Of a stretch of 64,000 nt of DNA, positions 39,500-49,808 are shown one piece after another (the first letter of the stretch is position 1; the number at the start of each line of letters is the position of its first letter). This DNA comes from Rhynochetos jubatus. Its lineage: Eukaryota > Chordata > Aves > Eurypygiformes > Rhynochetidae. The position numbers and the translations under genes were made by a program. The stretch is from positions 3,473,501-3,537,500 of the forward strand of contig CM050651.1 of the NCBI GenBank assembly GCA_027574665.1. Direction: 5' to 3'. The notes below the pieces were generated by a model. The model saw only the letters and a program-made list of their open reading frames with translations. It was not told the origin of the DNA and did no database searches.

Positions 39500-40440
39500 G
39501 AACTCGGGTGAAAAAGATCTGCTGAAGAACCGCTGGAACAGCAAACCAAGCAGCTGCGAGAGGGGATCGCACGCGCAGAGGGAGCAGGCTGGGGCGAATG
39601 CAGCTGCGCCGGGGACAGCACCGCTGCGAGGGGGAGCGGGGGATGGGCGGGAGCGTGCAAAGGGTAGGGGCTGGGAAAGGGGGAGGGAAGGGTTTCAGGG
39701 GATGAAATCTCCCTGGGCGCCGCGCAGGAACACAGATGTTGAGGAAAGGCAGGTAATAGGTAAATGAGCAGCAAGAAGACGCTCTTGAGGCACGGTTAGA
39801 GAGGCGTCATCCCCACCTCGTTTACTAAGCAAACGCAGTAGAGAGGTCCCAGTTAGTTAAACAAGGCAACCTAAAAGTATGTAAATGAGGAGCGCGATCG
39901 CTTTTTTCCTGGCGGGAAGGGGAGGAATTAAAACCACAAAAACCCGCTTGAAAGTGCCCTGCAAACGCGGGGGAGGAGAAGTTGATTTAAAGTTGTCCTT
40001 TAGTCATTCGTGCACTCCTCCCCCCTCCATCCTCCGCGGCGGCACACCGGCGGCGAGCGGCGGCTGGCGGAAGAGCCCCCCCACCCCACCCCCCCCGGCA
40101 GCTCCCCCCGCCCCGCCCCGTCCCGCCCCGGCGCTCGGGGCTGCGGGGCGGCCGCGCGGTCCCCGGCGGGGCGGCGGGCTGATTGGCTGGACGGGGCTCA
40201 GCACATGCCGGGCAAAAAAAGCTTTGTCTGGGGAGTTGGAGTGAAGTTGCGGAGGATTTTTTAGGCTGGAGTCGGCGACCGAAGGCGTTTAGTCTGTCGG
40301 CGAGCGGGGAGAGGGAAGGGAAGAGGAGCGCTGCGGGAGGACGGGCTGCGGATCCGGCGGTCCCTGGATGCTCACGGCGGGAGAGGAGCACGGTGCCCTG
40401 ACACATTTCACCCTGGAAGAGGAGCGGGGAGTCAGATGAG
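39500..40440 (+). promoter_or_regulatory. PCDH18: CpG island and PCDH18 promoter region
   Basis: Composition changes sharply from the AT-rich surroundings to a CpG-dense stretch, strongest at about 39,960-40,340. It contains overlapping GC boxes (repeated CCGCCCC at about 40106-40134) and an inverted CCAAT box, TGATTGG, at 40180-40186. There is no convincing TATA box. Its position just upstream of the start codon makes it the likely PCDH18 promoter. Initiation around 40,210-40,300 is inference, and dispersed CpG-island initiation would be usual. Confidence 0.8.
40180..40186 (-). promoter_or_regulatory. Inverted CCAAT box (NF-Y type)
   Basis: TGATTGG on the + strand reads CCAATCA on the - strand, a full NF-Y core. 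It lies about 50 bp downstream of the GC-box cluster, the usual arrangement in a TATA-less promoter. Confidence 0.55.
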
Positions 40441-40662
40441 AAAGCGTGGATTGCGTACAGATTGTATCTGGATGTCCTGGCACGGTGTGTATAGAAAAAG
40501 AGAAAAGTTTTCTGATCTGGTAAGATATTAATACTTGGCTGCCTTAGAAAAGGCGTTTTCAAGTTTTAGAGGACCAGATGTGCGCTGGGTTTAAGGTACC
40601 GGAGGAAGTCGAAATAATTGCTTTTTAACTGGCTTGGAGAAATGCATTGCGAAAACTTACAA
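40250..40662 (+). other. PCDH18: PCDH18 5' leader with upstream ORFs (start approximate)
   Basis: The stretch between the promoter and the chosen start codon. The left edge is a guess because the transcription start cannot be seen. It contains three short upstream ORFs: 40368-40439 (23 codons plus stop), 40436-40531 (31 codons plus stop, overlapping the first as ATGA) and 40578-40628 (16 codons plus stop, ending 13 bases before the 40642 ATG). Such ORFs generally lower translation of the main frame. Confidence 0.6.
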
Positions 40663-43146
40663 ATGCACCGAATCGGCAGTAAAATGCACTTTATATTCAT
40701 TTTTGCACTGATGATAGTATCTTTCAATAAGGCTGTGCTGGGCAAGAATTTGAAATACAGGATTTATGAGGAGCAGAGAGTTGGATCAGTAATTGCAAGA
40801 CTGTCGGAGGATGTAGCTGATGTTTTATTAAAAATGCCGAACCCTTCCTCGGTTCGTTTTCGAGCCATGCAGAGGGGGAATTCTCCCTTGCTGGTAGTCC
40901 GGGAGGATAACGGAGAAATCAGCATAGGAGCTAAAATTGACCGGGAGCAACTCTGCCAGAAAAACTTAAACTGCTCCATAGAGTTTGATGTGATCACTCT
41001 GCCCACTGAACATCTGCAGCTTTTTCATGTTGAAGTTGAAGTGCTGGATATTAATGACAACTCTCCCCAGTTTTCCAGAGCTCTTATCCCTATCGAAATA
41101 TCAGAGAGTGCAGCTGTAGGAACCCGGATCCCTTTGGACAGCGCTTTTGATCCAGATGTAGGGGACAACTCCCTTCACACTTACTCCCTTTCTGCAAATG
41201 ATTTTTTTAGCATTGAGGTGAGAACCAGGACTGACGGTGCTAAGTACGCAGAGCTGATCGTGGTTAGAGAGCTGGACCGGGAGTTGAAGTCAAGTTACGA
41301 ACTCCAACTCACTGCTTCAGATAAAGGGGTGCCTCAGAGATCTGGATCATCCCTTCTGAAAATAAGCATTTCTGATTCCAATGACAACAGCCCTGTTTTC
41401 GAGCAACAGTCATATGTAATCCAGCTCTTAGAAAACTCACCGGTTGGGACGTTGCTGATAGACCTCAACGCTACTGACCCAGATGAGGGCGCTAACGGTA
41501 AGGTCGTGTACTCCTTCAGCAGTCATGTGTCTGCCAAAATTACAGAGACTTTTAAGATCGATTCAGAGACAGGGCATCTGACCCTGCTGAAGCAAGTGGA
41601 CTACGAAGTAACCAAATCCTATGAAATTGATGCTCAGGCTCAAGATTTGGGGCCAAATTCTATTCCAGCTCACTGCAAAATTATAATTAAAATTGTGGAC
41701 GTGAATGACAACAGGCCCGAAATTAACTTAAACCTGATGTCCCCTGAGAAAGAAGAGACAGCTTACATTTCTGAAGGGTCACCCCTGGACACTTTTGTTG
41801 CCCTGGTCAGAGTGCAAGACAAGGACTCTGGCGTGAATGGAGAGATAGTTTGCAAGCTCCATGGCCATGGCCACTTTAAACTTCAAAAGACTTACGAAAA
41901 TAACTATTTAATCTTGACTAATGCCACTCTAGATAGGGAAAAGAGATCTGAATACAGCTTGACTGTAATAGCGGAGGACAAGGGAACGCCAAGTCTCTCC
42001 ACAGTGAAACACTTTACTGTCCAAATCAGTGATGAAAATGACAACCCACCCCGCTTCCAGACAAACAGATATGAAGTGGTTATTTTGGAAAATAACTCTC
42101 CTGGAGCGTACATCACATCAGTCACAGCCACAGACCCAGATCTAGGTGACAATGGACAGGTGACCTACACTATTTTGGAGAGCTATATTTTGGGAAGTTC
42201 TATAACCACCTATGTGACCATCGATCCCTCCAATGGGGCGATCTATGCCCTGCGAACCTTTGATCATGAAGAAGTAAATCAAATTGCCTTTATGGTTCAA
42301 GCTAGGGACGGAGGGAGTCAGCAGCTTGTTAGCAATACCACGGTTGTACTAACCATCATCGACGAAAATGACAACCCTCCTGTCATCGTGGGGCCAGCGC
42401 TACGCAACAGCACAGCAGAAATCTCAATCCCTAAAGATGCTGGAATTGGCTTTCTTGTCACTAGGATAAGGGCTACAGACAGAGACTCTGGTATGAACTC
42501 TGAACTCAGCTGCTCCATATCAGCTGACAAGGAAAACAGCATCTTTGTGATGGATCCCAAAACTTGTGACATCTCCATCAATGTGAGTGTTGAATCTGTT
42601 CCAGCAAAACAATGGGAGTTTTTTGTGATAGTCCAGGATAAAGGCAGTCCTCAGCTTAGTACTAAAGCACTTCTGAAGTGTACTGTTTTTGAGTATGTTT
42701 ATTCATTTTCAAGCACAGAAGCAACTTTGGTGAGTCAACCCTCCCTGGATGTCTCCATGATAACGATTATATCCTTAGGATCAATATGTGCCGTGTTGTT
42801 GGTCATTATGGTTATCTTTGCTACAAGATGTAATCGAGAGAAAAAGGACACCAGGTCCTACAACTGTCGCGTGGCGGAATCGACCTACCAGCACCACCCA
42901 AAACGACCCTCAAGGCAGATCCACAAAGGGGACATTACATTAGTGCCAACGGTTAATGGCACTTTACCCATCAGATCTCACCACAGAGCTTCTCCATCAT
43001 CATCTCCGACCCTGGAAAGGGGACAGATGAGCAGCCGGCAGAGCCACCACAGCCACCAATCGCTGAACAGCCTGGTGACAATTTCCTCTAACCACGTGCC
43101 CGAAAATTTCTCGCTGGAGCTCACCCATGCTACTCCGGCTGTTGAG
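40663..43146 (+). CDS. PCDH18: PCDH18 coding exon 1 (ectodomain, membrane span, proximal tail)
   Basis: This exon encodes residues 1-828. EC1 is about 28-134, EC2 135-243, EC3 244-351, EC4 352-462, EC5 463-572 and EC6 573-690. A hydrophobic helix (about 698-721) and a juxtamembrane tail containing SYNCRVAES follow. The exon ends GAG|GTAAGG, a strong donor in phase 0. Three in-frame ATGs could start it: 40642, 40663 and 40684. I chose 40663 because it matches the start I recall for mammalian PCDH18 and gives an ordinary signal peptide. The 40642 ATG has a better -3 base (G) and would add seven residues before the hydrophobic core. An in-frame TAA at 40615 limits any further extension. Confidence 0.95.
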
Positions 43147-46100
43147 GTAAGGTCCACACCTCCTCTGGCACTCATGTGTTTGCTTGGGAGCATGGAGGTA
43201 CCCTGTATGCAACCTGTGAGGGCAATAACCAACTAGGTCTGTGCCTAATGAGGACATGCTGTGGATTTAGATGTCACAGCTTTGCAGTTTTACTCCAATA
43301 TCAGCTGAATCTATTACCATGGGGAAGAGGATTAAACCTATTATTAATAGCATCATTTGTTGGTTTTTCCCTGTAAGGCTGAAACAGTGGAGTGTAACAC
43401 AGACGGTACTCTGCTCTGGTTTCCCGCTCGCTCGTTCTTCCTTGCCTTCCCTTCCCTTTCCCTCCGTATAGCTCTGATTAAGAAAGAGTGCCAGAGTATT
43501 TATATAGAGAAGCAATACAGGAAATTATCAGATTAACAGGGATGGAGAACTAAAAGGTTAAACCCCAACACAGTTTAAGTATGGCTGTTGTACCTTACGT
43601 CATAGTACCTCAAACTTTGAGAGCACCCATCTCGGTTTTTACTGCAAATGCTCTGTAACGGCTTAAATGAGAGCTGTGTCCTGGTAACTCTTTACTTGTA
43701 AAGTAATGACGTTTTATTTTGAATTAGGATCCTGGAATGTTAAGGGGTTGATTCTGATCTATTAAAATGAAATACACCTCTGTTTAATTGCTTGTTTTAC
43801 TTGTTAATGAATTAATTATTATGAGTTCAGAGGCTAATAAACAGCAGTGCATTTCCTCCTTGTTCAAGGTCCTCAGATGTTTCCTGTGGCAGACACTATA
43901 CTACAAAATAGTCTGTTGTACTGCATTATGTATGTGCAGAAATTTGATTTAATTAAACTTTAAAGGAAAAAAAACCACCCAACAAACAAACCTGAGAAGA
44001 GAATTAGTGCTTTTACAACTAGGAATTTGAGCTTTCATTTCAAGGAGTCAGTCTTTTCACCTTTTCTTTAGCAGGTTTCTCAGCTTCTCTCGATGCTTCA
44101 CCAGGGCCAGTATCAACCAAGGCCAAGTTTTCGAGGAAACAAGTATTCCAGAAGCTACAGGTAAGGATCTGGACTGTTCTGCTACATATGCATGTACATG
44201 TATCAGAAAATCCAGACATGTATTTTTAATCCAAAAGTGAAATATAATGTATGGGAGATAAATTAACTCCAGTCACCACAATTGTTTTCACAGATATGCC
44301 CTACAAGACATGGATAAATTCAGCTTGAAAGACAGTGGCCGGGGTGATAGTGAAGCTGGAGACAGTGATTATGATTTGGGCAGAGAGTCTCCAATTGACA
44401 GACTTCTTGGGGAAGGATTCAGTGACCTTTTCCTTACAGATGGGAGAATTCCTGCAGGTAAGAGCACAATGGAAGCTGAAGTTTATTTACAGTGCTGCCT
44501 GGCTGTCACTTTGATAAAGCTACTACTGAGAAAGCAAAAATTCTGTAGCTTTCAAGTCCTGTGTTTCCTTCCCTTTTACTCTGCTTCATGATAAATATTG
44601 AGCTGAAGCCTTCACATATCTAGTGAGATGAAACCTCAGACATAACTGAAAACATGCCCAGAGCAATGCCTACTTCTTTCTATTATTCACATCATCGTGA
44701 GCTGGCTCCAAATTCCCTCCAAAAGCACGATCTGCTCCGTGTCCTTAGACTTTTAATGACTGGGTGGATGTTTTTGCAAAGCCAGGCGGTTGTGGTTTGT
44801 TAAAAATACACAGAACTATAATTTGGGAGATACATTTTCCACTGTGGGTTTGATCCATATGACACAAAGTTATACCGTTCAGAAATGGATTGTCAAAGTG
44901 GTCTAGAAATATGGATGGAGAAGAAAGAAAAGCGGGTTTTTTTCCCCACTGAAAAAATGAACTTGAGTGGCAAGGGAAGGATCTAAATATGTCCCAGATT
45001 TTACATCTCGCAACCCTAATTTCTAGAAGAAAGAGCTTAAGCGGTACAATTCAGAGGTCAGAAAAGAAAAACCTAGAAAAGGGTGAGTGAAAGTAAGATA
45101 AACACACACGTATGTGTTCATGTGTATGAAGTACACTTTTAAATTTATGCCCAGTTATGAGTTGAATGAAAGAGTCTATGAGAAATCACACTAAGTACAG
45201 ATAGGAGAATTTTGTAATTACTTTACAGCCACTGGTCTCAGATTTTTACTTATTTCAGATTTAGTTTTCTCTGTATAACCGACAGGGACGGATAATTTCA
45301 GTACGGTTTGCTGGACCAAGAGTATAAACTTAAAAAGTTAGTTTAGTAAAGTCATTTTATACAGGGAGCCACATTGCTCTGTGGGGCGGTGCAGCACATA
45401 TTCCCTCCCAAAGTGACCCCCATGTATTGCCCAGGGCTGGAGGAGAGGAACTGCAGTGCTGCAGCTCCTTCCCTTTGCTGCCATGGAAAATACCGGTGAG
45501 GGGGTTGTACCTGACTGTGGTGTGTTTTACCCTGAGAAGTAAGCTGTTATGGAAGGCCCAAAGAGTAAAGCCCAAAAGTTTAATTTGTTCTGATACATTT
45601 TAATTTTAAATTTTCGTTGTAAGTTTTGTTCCAGACTAGGTCTTGTATCACCTACCAAGGCATTCATCTCCTTCTTCAACTGAGTCTTATGTACCCAGTG
45701 TTTCAAAACCAGAGACCTTGAAAAGTTACTATTTTTTCAGAATCCTCACTGAAATCTGGAGTCCTAATATATTTTTTATCCTCATCCCCCTCAGCTCCTA
45801 CTACTTACTTCTCTGCCAGCTAGTGTGAGGCATGCTTACTCTCTCCTGTGGCTGGCAAGGAGGCAGGGAGGGATCTGCTGGAGCTCTCAGTTGCCAGGGG
45901 AACTTCAAGTGCAACGGTGTTTGCACTGGCACCCAGCCCCGCTGCTGCCAAGGAAGAGCTGTCCCCTTCCCGGTGAGCAGCTGGGGACTGTTACCCTCTT
46001 GGCTAGCTGAGACGCCCGTGACTCATTTTTGGCTCCTGCCATGCAGTCTCTAAAACAGGAATCCGAAGGGTTGGATTTCAAAAAGTCCTGGCCTTTGCCC

Positions 46101-49100
46101 AACACTAATTGCATTCAAAGTAAGGAAAACTCCAGCAGAGTACAGACAAAACTGGCCTGGGCTATGAAGGTGGGCATTTAATTTCACCCAGGTGTCCATT
46201 TGCTGCTATGAGTGCTCTTAATCCATGAGATGAGTATGCTGAACCTGTTCAGATGAGGCCTGAATTGATCTGCAATCCAAACAAATGAAAAGGAAAAGAA
46301 AACTTCCTGGGGTTTCCTGTTCTCCATTTTGAAAGGTTTCTGCATTGTCAGTCTGAACACAGGCAAAATGCTGTGAGAAAGTCCTTTCCGTTTGTGCCTT
46401 TAAGGTGGAACTGGAAAGGAACGGAGCCAATCCCTCAAAATTTCAAAAAGTAGATGATCAGAAAGTTCAGTAACTGTTCTTGAAAGACTTGTTTCTTTCT
46501 CTTCCACTTTTTAAATCCTCACCAATAAGCTTTAAGTTCTGGGGAGAAAAGTGCTGTTATACATCTGGGGTTTTTGTTGCTTTTTTAAAATTTATTTTAA
46601 TTTGTAACCGATTTAAGGACAGACTGTGACACCAGTTTTGTCAGAGTACCTTTCTGTCTTAGGTTCAGGAATGTCAGAATTTATTATTTTTATTACCAAA
46701 ACCAATCCGGATACCTTCAGTAACAAAATTCATAAGACAAATTTCACTACTAATGAAATGCTAGACCATTGAAAGTCTCCCATTAATTTACAGACCTCTT
46801 CTTAGAAGAGTAATCCCCAACTTCTGGGATGAGTTGAGAGCTTGTCCAAGCTCCATGGATCACTTAGATATCTTTTCTGCTTTCTAAGTCTTAGGCGTTT
46901 TCTGTAAAACAACACGTGTGTGCTTTTCGTACAGGACACTAAAGCACTTGAAGGCATTTCAGTCACTAGTATCCAAACTTCAGCCACTGATATTTTCTAG
47001 GTTGCTTTTTCCATTGAAGCTCACTGATCAGCAAGCCATTTGCTCGTGTAATATCCAGCCTGCAGCCTGAACCTGTATTCTTGGAGAAGTTCATGCTCTC
47101 ACATGTAAGCCACAGAGAAAGTTTATACTCAGAGGAATGGAAAGGGCATTAGGAAAGCCAACAATATGATAGGCTGTGTAAAGCACAGAGATAAATAATT
47201 CTGACAGGATGAGCATAGGACTTTATCAATCACTGGTACGTCCTAACCTGAAATACTCTGTTCAGTGCTGCTTACACCATTGCAAAGAGATTTTATGATA
47301 AACTGAGTGGATCCAGAGCCAGATGGCAAACATGATGAGAAAGCAAGGAAAACCTAGAGGGCGTAACTTCAAACATTTCTTAGGTATTCAATCTATATAG
47401 AGAAAAAGAAACTCTATTCCGTGTGGGCTAATCTAACCATTAATTGGTAGAGATTTAGAGCAAAAGTCTCTTATGGTCAAAATATGCATAATGCAAAGAG
47501 GAGTGGCATTGCTGAAAACTTTCTTTTGAAGCGTGTGACTCAAATTCAATTTAGTGGCCCCTGCAGCACCTAGGTCTTTTCCAGCATGTCTGCCAGGCCC
47601 CAGGCAGTGCCTAGCCTGACCTGAGGCTTTGTGTCCTACAGAGTTGGTTCCCTTTGGAGAGGAAAATTTGGCCTCTCTCCTGGTGCAATCTCTCTTTCCA
47701 GGTCTGTTAAACAGGGCTTTGCCAGTTTCTGCTTCCAGGGACCATTCCCAGACCTCTTCAGGTGTTTGTGGAGTGACTCTCCATGGGCCAGTTTAGACCA
47801 GCACAGCTCCCAGGGATGCTGTCACTTGCCCCATCGTATTGCTTCTCCCTGAGAGACACCAGTAAAACCAAACAGCTGATAGGGTGGCTCTGTTTTCTGC
47901 TCTTCAGCTTGGCTGGCCTGGATGCCCACCAAGGAGGGTTAGAGCCCTCCTTGTGCCAAGGCCTGAGGCAACACGGTCCAGTAACCTGAGCTACAGAGCT
48001 GCAAGTACACCTTAGGCTAACTCCAGTACCAGCAATGGATTCAAATGGGGTGTGAATTAAGCCTTAGGTATTCTGGTACTGGATTAAAATTTAACTGATT
48101 CAGTTAAAAAGGTAGTATGGCAGTGGATCTCCTTGTATTCAACATACACCTCACTGTCAGATGAAAAGGAGGTGTATTAATGAAGAGGAAGATCTGCACA
48201 TTATTGTTCTTTCTTCACCTGTCCATTTATTCCCACTTTATTACTCTGATATGCTTCTCTGGTTGCATGTGGAAGACTTCACTAAAACTTAAGCAGATGC
48301 TTAGAGGTAGAAACACTTTTTTTTTCTAATGAAACAGAACTGTACAAAGGGAATTAATGGCTTTAAGTCACAAGTGCTTGTTTTCCACCTGGGATTTACA
48401 TGTTTATCTTCATCCCTAGTTAAGGGATCGCATTACTGTTTTACACGTTTTGCAATTATTATTCTCTGTTTTTGAGACCATTCAGAAATGGAAGTACGTT
48501 TAGATCCAGACCATTTGTAATTACCACCTTCCTTGGGTTCACACAACAAGTGAACCCCAACACCAGAATTGAATGTCTTTGGAGAGGTTCAGCCCTGGTG
48601 TTAGTCCCTGTGAATGTAAGTGGTACCTGCAGCAGGAAGGAGATGCTCACTCTCCTCTTTTCTCTCTTGCAGCGATGCGGCTGTGCACGGAAGAGTGTAG
48701 GGTGCTGGGGCACTCCGACCAGTGCTGGATGCCACCGTTGCCCTCTCCCTCCTCCGACTACAGAAGTAACATGTTCATCCCTGGGGAGGAGTTCCAGTCA
48801 CCCCAACAGCAGCTGCAGCTGCAGCAGCAGCAGCAGCAGGGCCTGGAGGAAGATCCACAGTCTGCTGACGCCAACGAGAAGAAGAAGAGCTTTTCAACGT
48901 TTGGGAAAGACTGCCAGGGCGAGGAGGAGTCTGGGGACACCAGTACCTCCTCTCTCCTCTCGGAAATGAGCAGCGTCTTCCAGCGCCTGCTGCCTCCCTC
49001 GCTAGATGCCTACACGGAGTGCAATGAGATGGATCGCTCCAACTCGTTGGAGCGCAGGAAGGGACATTTGCCAGCCAAGACTGTAAATTATCCACAGGGG

Positions 49101-49349
49101 GTGGCAGCCTGGGCAGCCAGCACACATTTCCAAAATCCTGCCAACACCGGGCCCACTCTGGGGACTCACTCAAGCGCACAGCCTTCCTCTAAATGGCTGC
49201 CAGCCATGGAGGAGATCCCAGAGAATTACGAAGAAGACGATTTTGACAACATGCTCAACCACCTCAATGATGGTAAACATGAACTCATGGATGCCAGTGA
49301 GCTGGTGGCAGAAATTAACAAGCTGCTGCAAGATGTCCGGCAGAACTAA
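40663..49349 (+). CDS. PCDH18: Protocadherin-18 (delta-2 protocadherin), four exons
   Basis: The coding sequence is join(40663-43146, 44072-44160, 44294-44457, 48673-49349), giving 1137 residues, close to the roughly 1135 I recall for mammalian PCDH18. It is a single-pass plasma-membrane cell-adhesion receptor. Seen in the sequence: signal peptide (residues 1-27, ending AVLG); six cadherin repeats whose calcium-linker motifs DINDN, DSNDN, DVNDN, DENDN and DENDN lie near residues 129, 238, 346, 457 and 567; an LDRE motif in EC2; a transmembrane helix at about 698-721 followed by RCNREKK; and a tail of about 415 residues with a CM2-like acidic motif (881-904), a WIRS-like FSTFGK (986-991) and a glutamine tract (957-968). 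Delta-2 protocadherins are known to adhere through EC1-EC4, and WIRS motifs recruit the WAVE actin regulator. PCDH18 was reported to bind Dab1. The large first exon carrying ectodomain plus membrane span is the family gene structure. No frameshift or premature stop is seen. Identity is based on near-continuous similarity to the PCDH18 I remember. Confidence 0.97.
43147..44071 (+). other. PCDH18: PCDH18 intron 1 (with possible read-through coding tail)
   Basis: A 925-bp intron with consensus GT-AG ends. The exon 1 frame stays open for 29 codons into it, to a TAG at 43234. An AATAAA lies at 43836-43841. No repeat is recognised in it. Confidence 0.85.
43836..43841 (+). terminator. PCDH18: Intronic AATAAA in PCDH18 intron 1
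   Basis: A canonical hexamer about 600 bases after the in-frame intron 1 stop, with a TTCCTCCTTGTTC stretch downstream. It could end a short-tailed transcript, but chance occurrence in AT-rich sequence is also likely. Confidence 0.3.
44072..44160 (+). CDS. PCDH18: PCDH18 coding exon 2
   Basis: This 89-nt exon encodes [19 protein letters not shown] and on to SYR, a stretch typical of PCDH18. It is flanked by a pyrimidine-rich TTTCTTTAG acceptor and an ACAG|GTAAGG donor. It enters in phase 0 and leaves two bases (AG) of an arginine codon. The acceptor is a tandem TAGCAG, so the exon may also start at 44075 and lose the first glutamine. Confidence 0.93.
44161..44293 (+). other. PCDH18: PCDH18 intron 2
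   Basis: A short 133-bp intron, GTAAGG to TTTTCACAG. It is AT-rich, with nothing further seen in it. Confidence 0.9.
44294..44457 (+). CDS. PCDH18: PCDH18 coding exon 3 (CM2-like motif)
   Basis: This 164-nt exon sits between TTTTCACAG and GCAG|GTAAGA. It completes arginine 858 and encodes [15 protein letters not shown] followed by the acidic [20 protein letters not shown] segment, which corresponds to the conserved tail motif shared by delta protocadherins. It ends with the first base of alanine 913. The upstream intron is only 133 bp. Confidence 0.95.
44458..48672 (+). other. PCDH18: PCDH18 intron 3
   Basis: A 4215-bp intron with consensus ends. It contains GC-richer patches near 45360-45590, 45830-46060 and 47540-47990, an ancient LINE-like segment at about 47150-47400 and a perfect 9-bp-stem hairpin at 47930-47953. 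No further coding exon is supported. The exon 3 frame remains open into the intron to 44591. Confidence 0.85.
47150..47405 (+). mobile_element. Ancient L3/CR1-like LINE fragment in PCDH18 intron 3
   Basis: CGTCCTAACCTGAAATACTC, then TGTTCAGTGCTGCTTACACC and later GTGGATCCAGAGCCAGATGG, follow the pattern of the conserved 3' part of old CR1/L3 elements (a 'tggaatactgtgttcagttctgg' line followed by 'gtccagaggagggc'). It is strongly diverged, with no open frame. A masking search would confirm the family. Confidence 0.5.
48673..49349 (+). CDS. PCDH18: PCDH18 terminal coding exon 4
   Basis: The acceptor TTTTCTCTCTTGCAG precedes CG-ATG-CGG, restoring alanine 913 and then [20 protein letters not shown]. 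The exon encodes the final 225 residues. It includes a glutamine-rich tract (48804-48839), the WIRS-like FSTFGK (48891-48908), a serine-rich [20 protein letters not shown] block and the acidic C-terminus ending VRQN before TAA at 49347. The open frame extends upstream to 48573, but that part is intron 3 and is excluded by the splice site. Confidence 0.95.
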
Positions 49350-49615
49350 TTCTTTCAGTAGCCTCTTTTTCCATATTTATGGAAAACTGGAAGGGAAAAA
49401 ATAATGAAGAACAAAAAACGGACTGAGAAGAACTGGCATTGCCAACTAGTTGCATTTATCATAAATGTGTCTGTGTATGTTGAATATTAAAATACTGTAT
49501 TTTCATATGTACACAATGCAAGTGTGATTATCTTTATCTGTATTTTAAAAATACATTTGTACCTTATATTTATGTGTAATTTAACAAATAAATTTTATTT
49601 TTGTACACCCACAAC
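49350..49615 (+). other. PCDH18: PCDH18 3' UTR (to the first strong poly(A) site)
   Basis: AT-rich sequence after the TAA stop. It ends after an AATAAA at 49587-49592, with T-rich and GT-containing sequence just downstream. Longer forms ending after the signals at 49809, 49850 or farther are possible. Confidence 0.7.
49587..49592 (+). terminator. PCDH18: Polyadenylation signal AATAAA (first)
   Basis: A canonical hexamer 238 bases after the stop codon, followed by TTTTATTTTTGTACACC and a T-rich stretch. This is the most likely main 3' end signal. Confidence 0.7.
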
Positions 49616-49691
49616 AAGCATGTTTTCCTAAATGTATATAGATGGTACCACCCTTGTCAAACTTTTGACATTCTTGCCACACAGGCATGTT

Positions 49692-49712
49692 AAAAAAAAA
49701 AAAAAAAAAAAA
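49692..49712 (+). repeat. Poly(A), 21 nt, just downstream of PCDH18
   Basis: An A run about 100 bp past the first poly(A) signal. In a longer transcript it would be an internal A tract able to prime oligo-dT. Confidence 0.95.
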
Positions 49713-49808
49713 GGAGGGCTATTGCTTTCCCTTATTATTTCTTTTAAGTTTCAAATGTTACAAATATACAAATTTAAAACACTGAAAAGTTATGCAAGCA
49801 TTAGTTTC

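Noticed and set aside
39885..40244. 119-codon + strand frame in the CpG island
   Set aside because: Same compositional cause. It lies mostly upstream of any likely transcription start.
40519..40524. Donor-like CTG|GTAAGA in the PCDH18 leader
   Set aside because: The only acceptor-like AG before the start codon (about 40569) would leave a 50-bp intron, too short for vertebrate splicing. Skipping to exon 2 would delete the ectodomain.
39987..40562. 191-codon antisense open frame across the CpG island
   Set aside because: Proline/arginine/alanine-rich translation typical of GC-rich DNA with few stops. It is antisense to the PCDH18 promoter and has no domain.
40618..40641. Extension of the PCDH18 frame to a TTG at 40618
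   Set aside because: TTG is not a normal start in vertebrates. In-frame ATGs follow, and a stop lies just before at 40615.
44458..44591. Exon 3 read-through frame into intron 3
   Set aside because: Open for 44 codons, but the donor is strong and no canonical AATAAA closely follows. Chance is likely.
48573..48672. Upstream part of the 258-codon frame that contains exon 4
   Set aside because: It is intron 3. The TTGCAG acceptor at 48672 and the required phase place the exon start at 48673.
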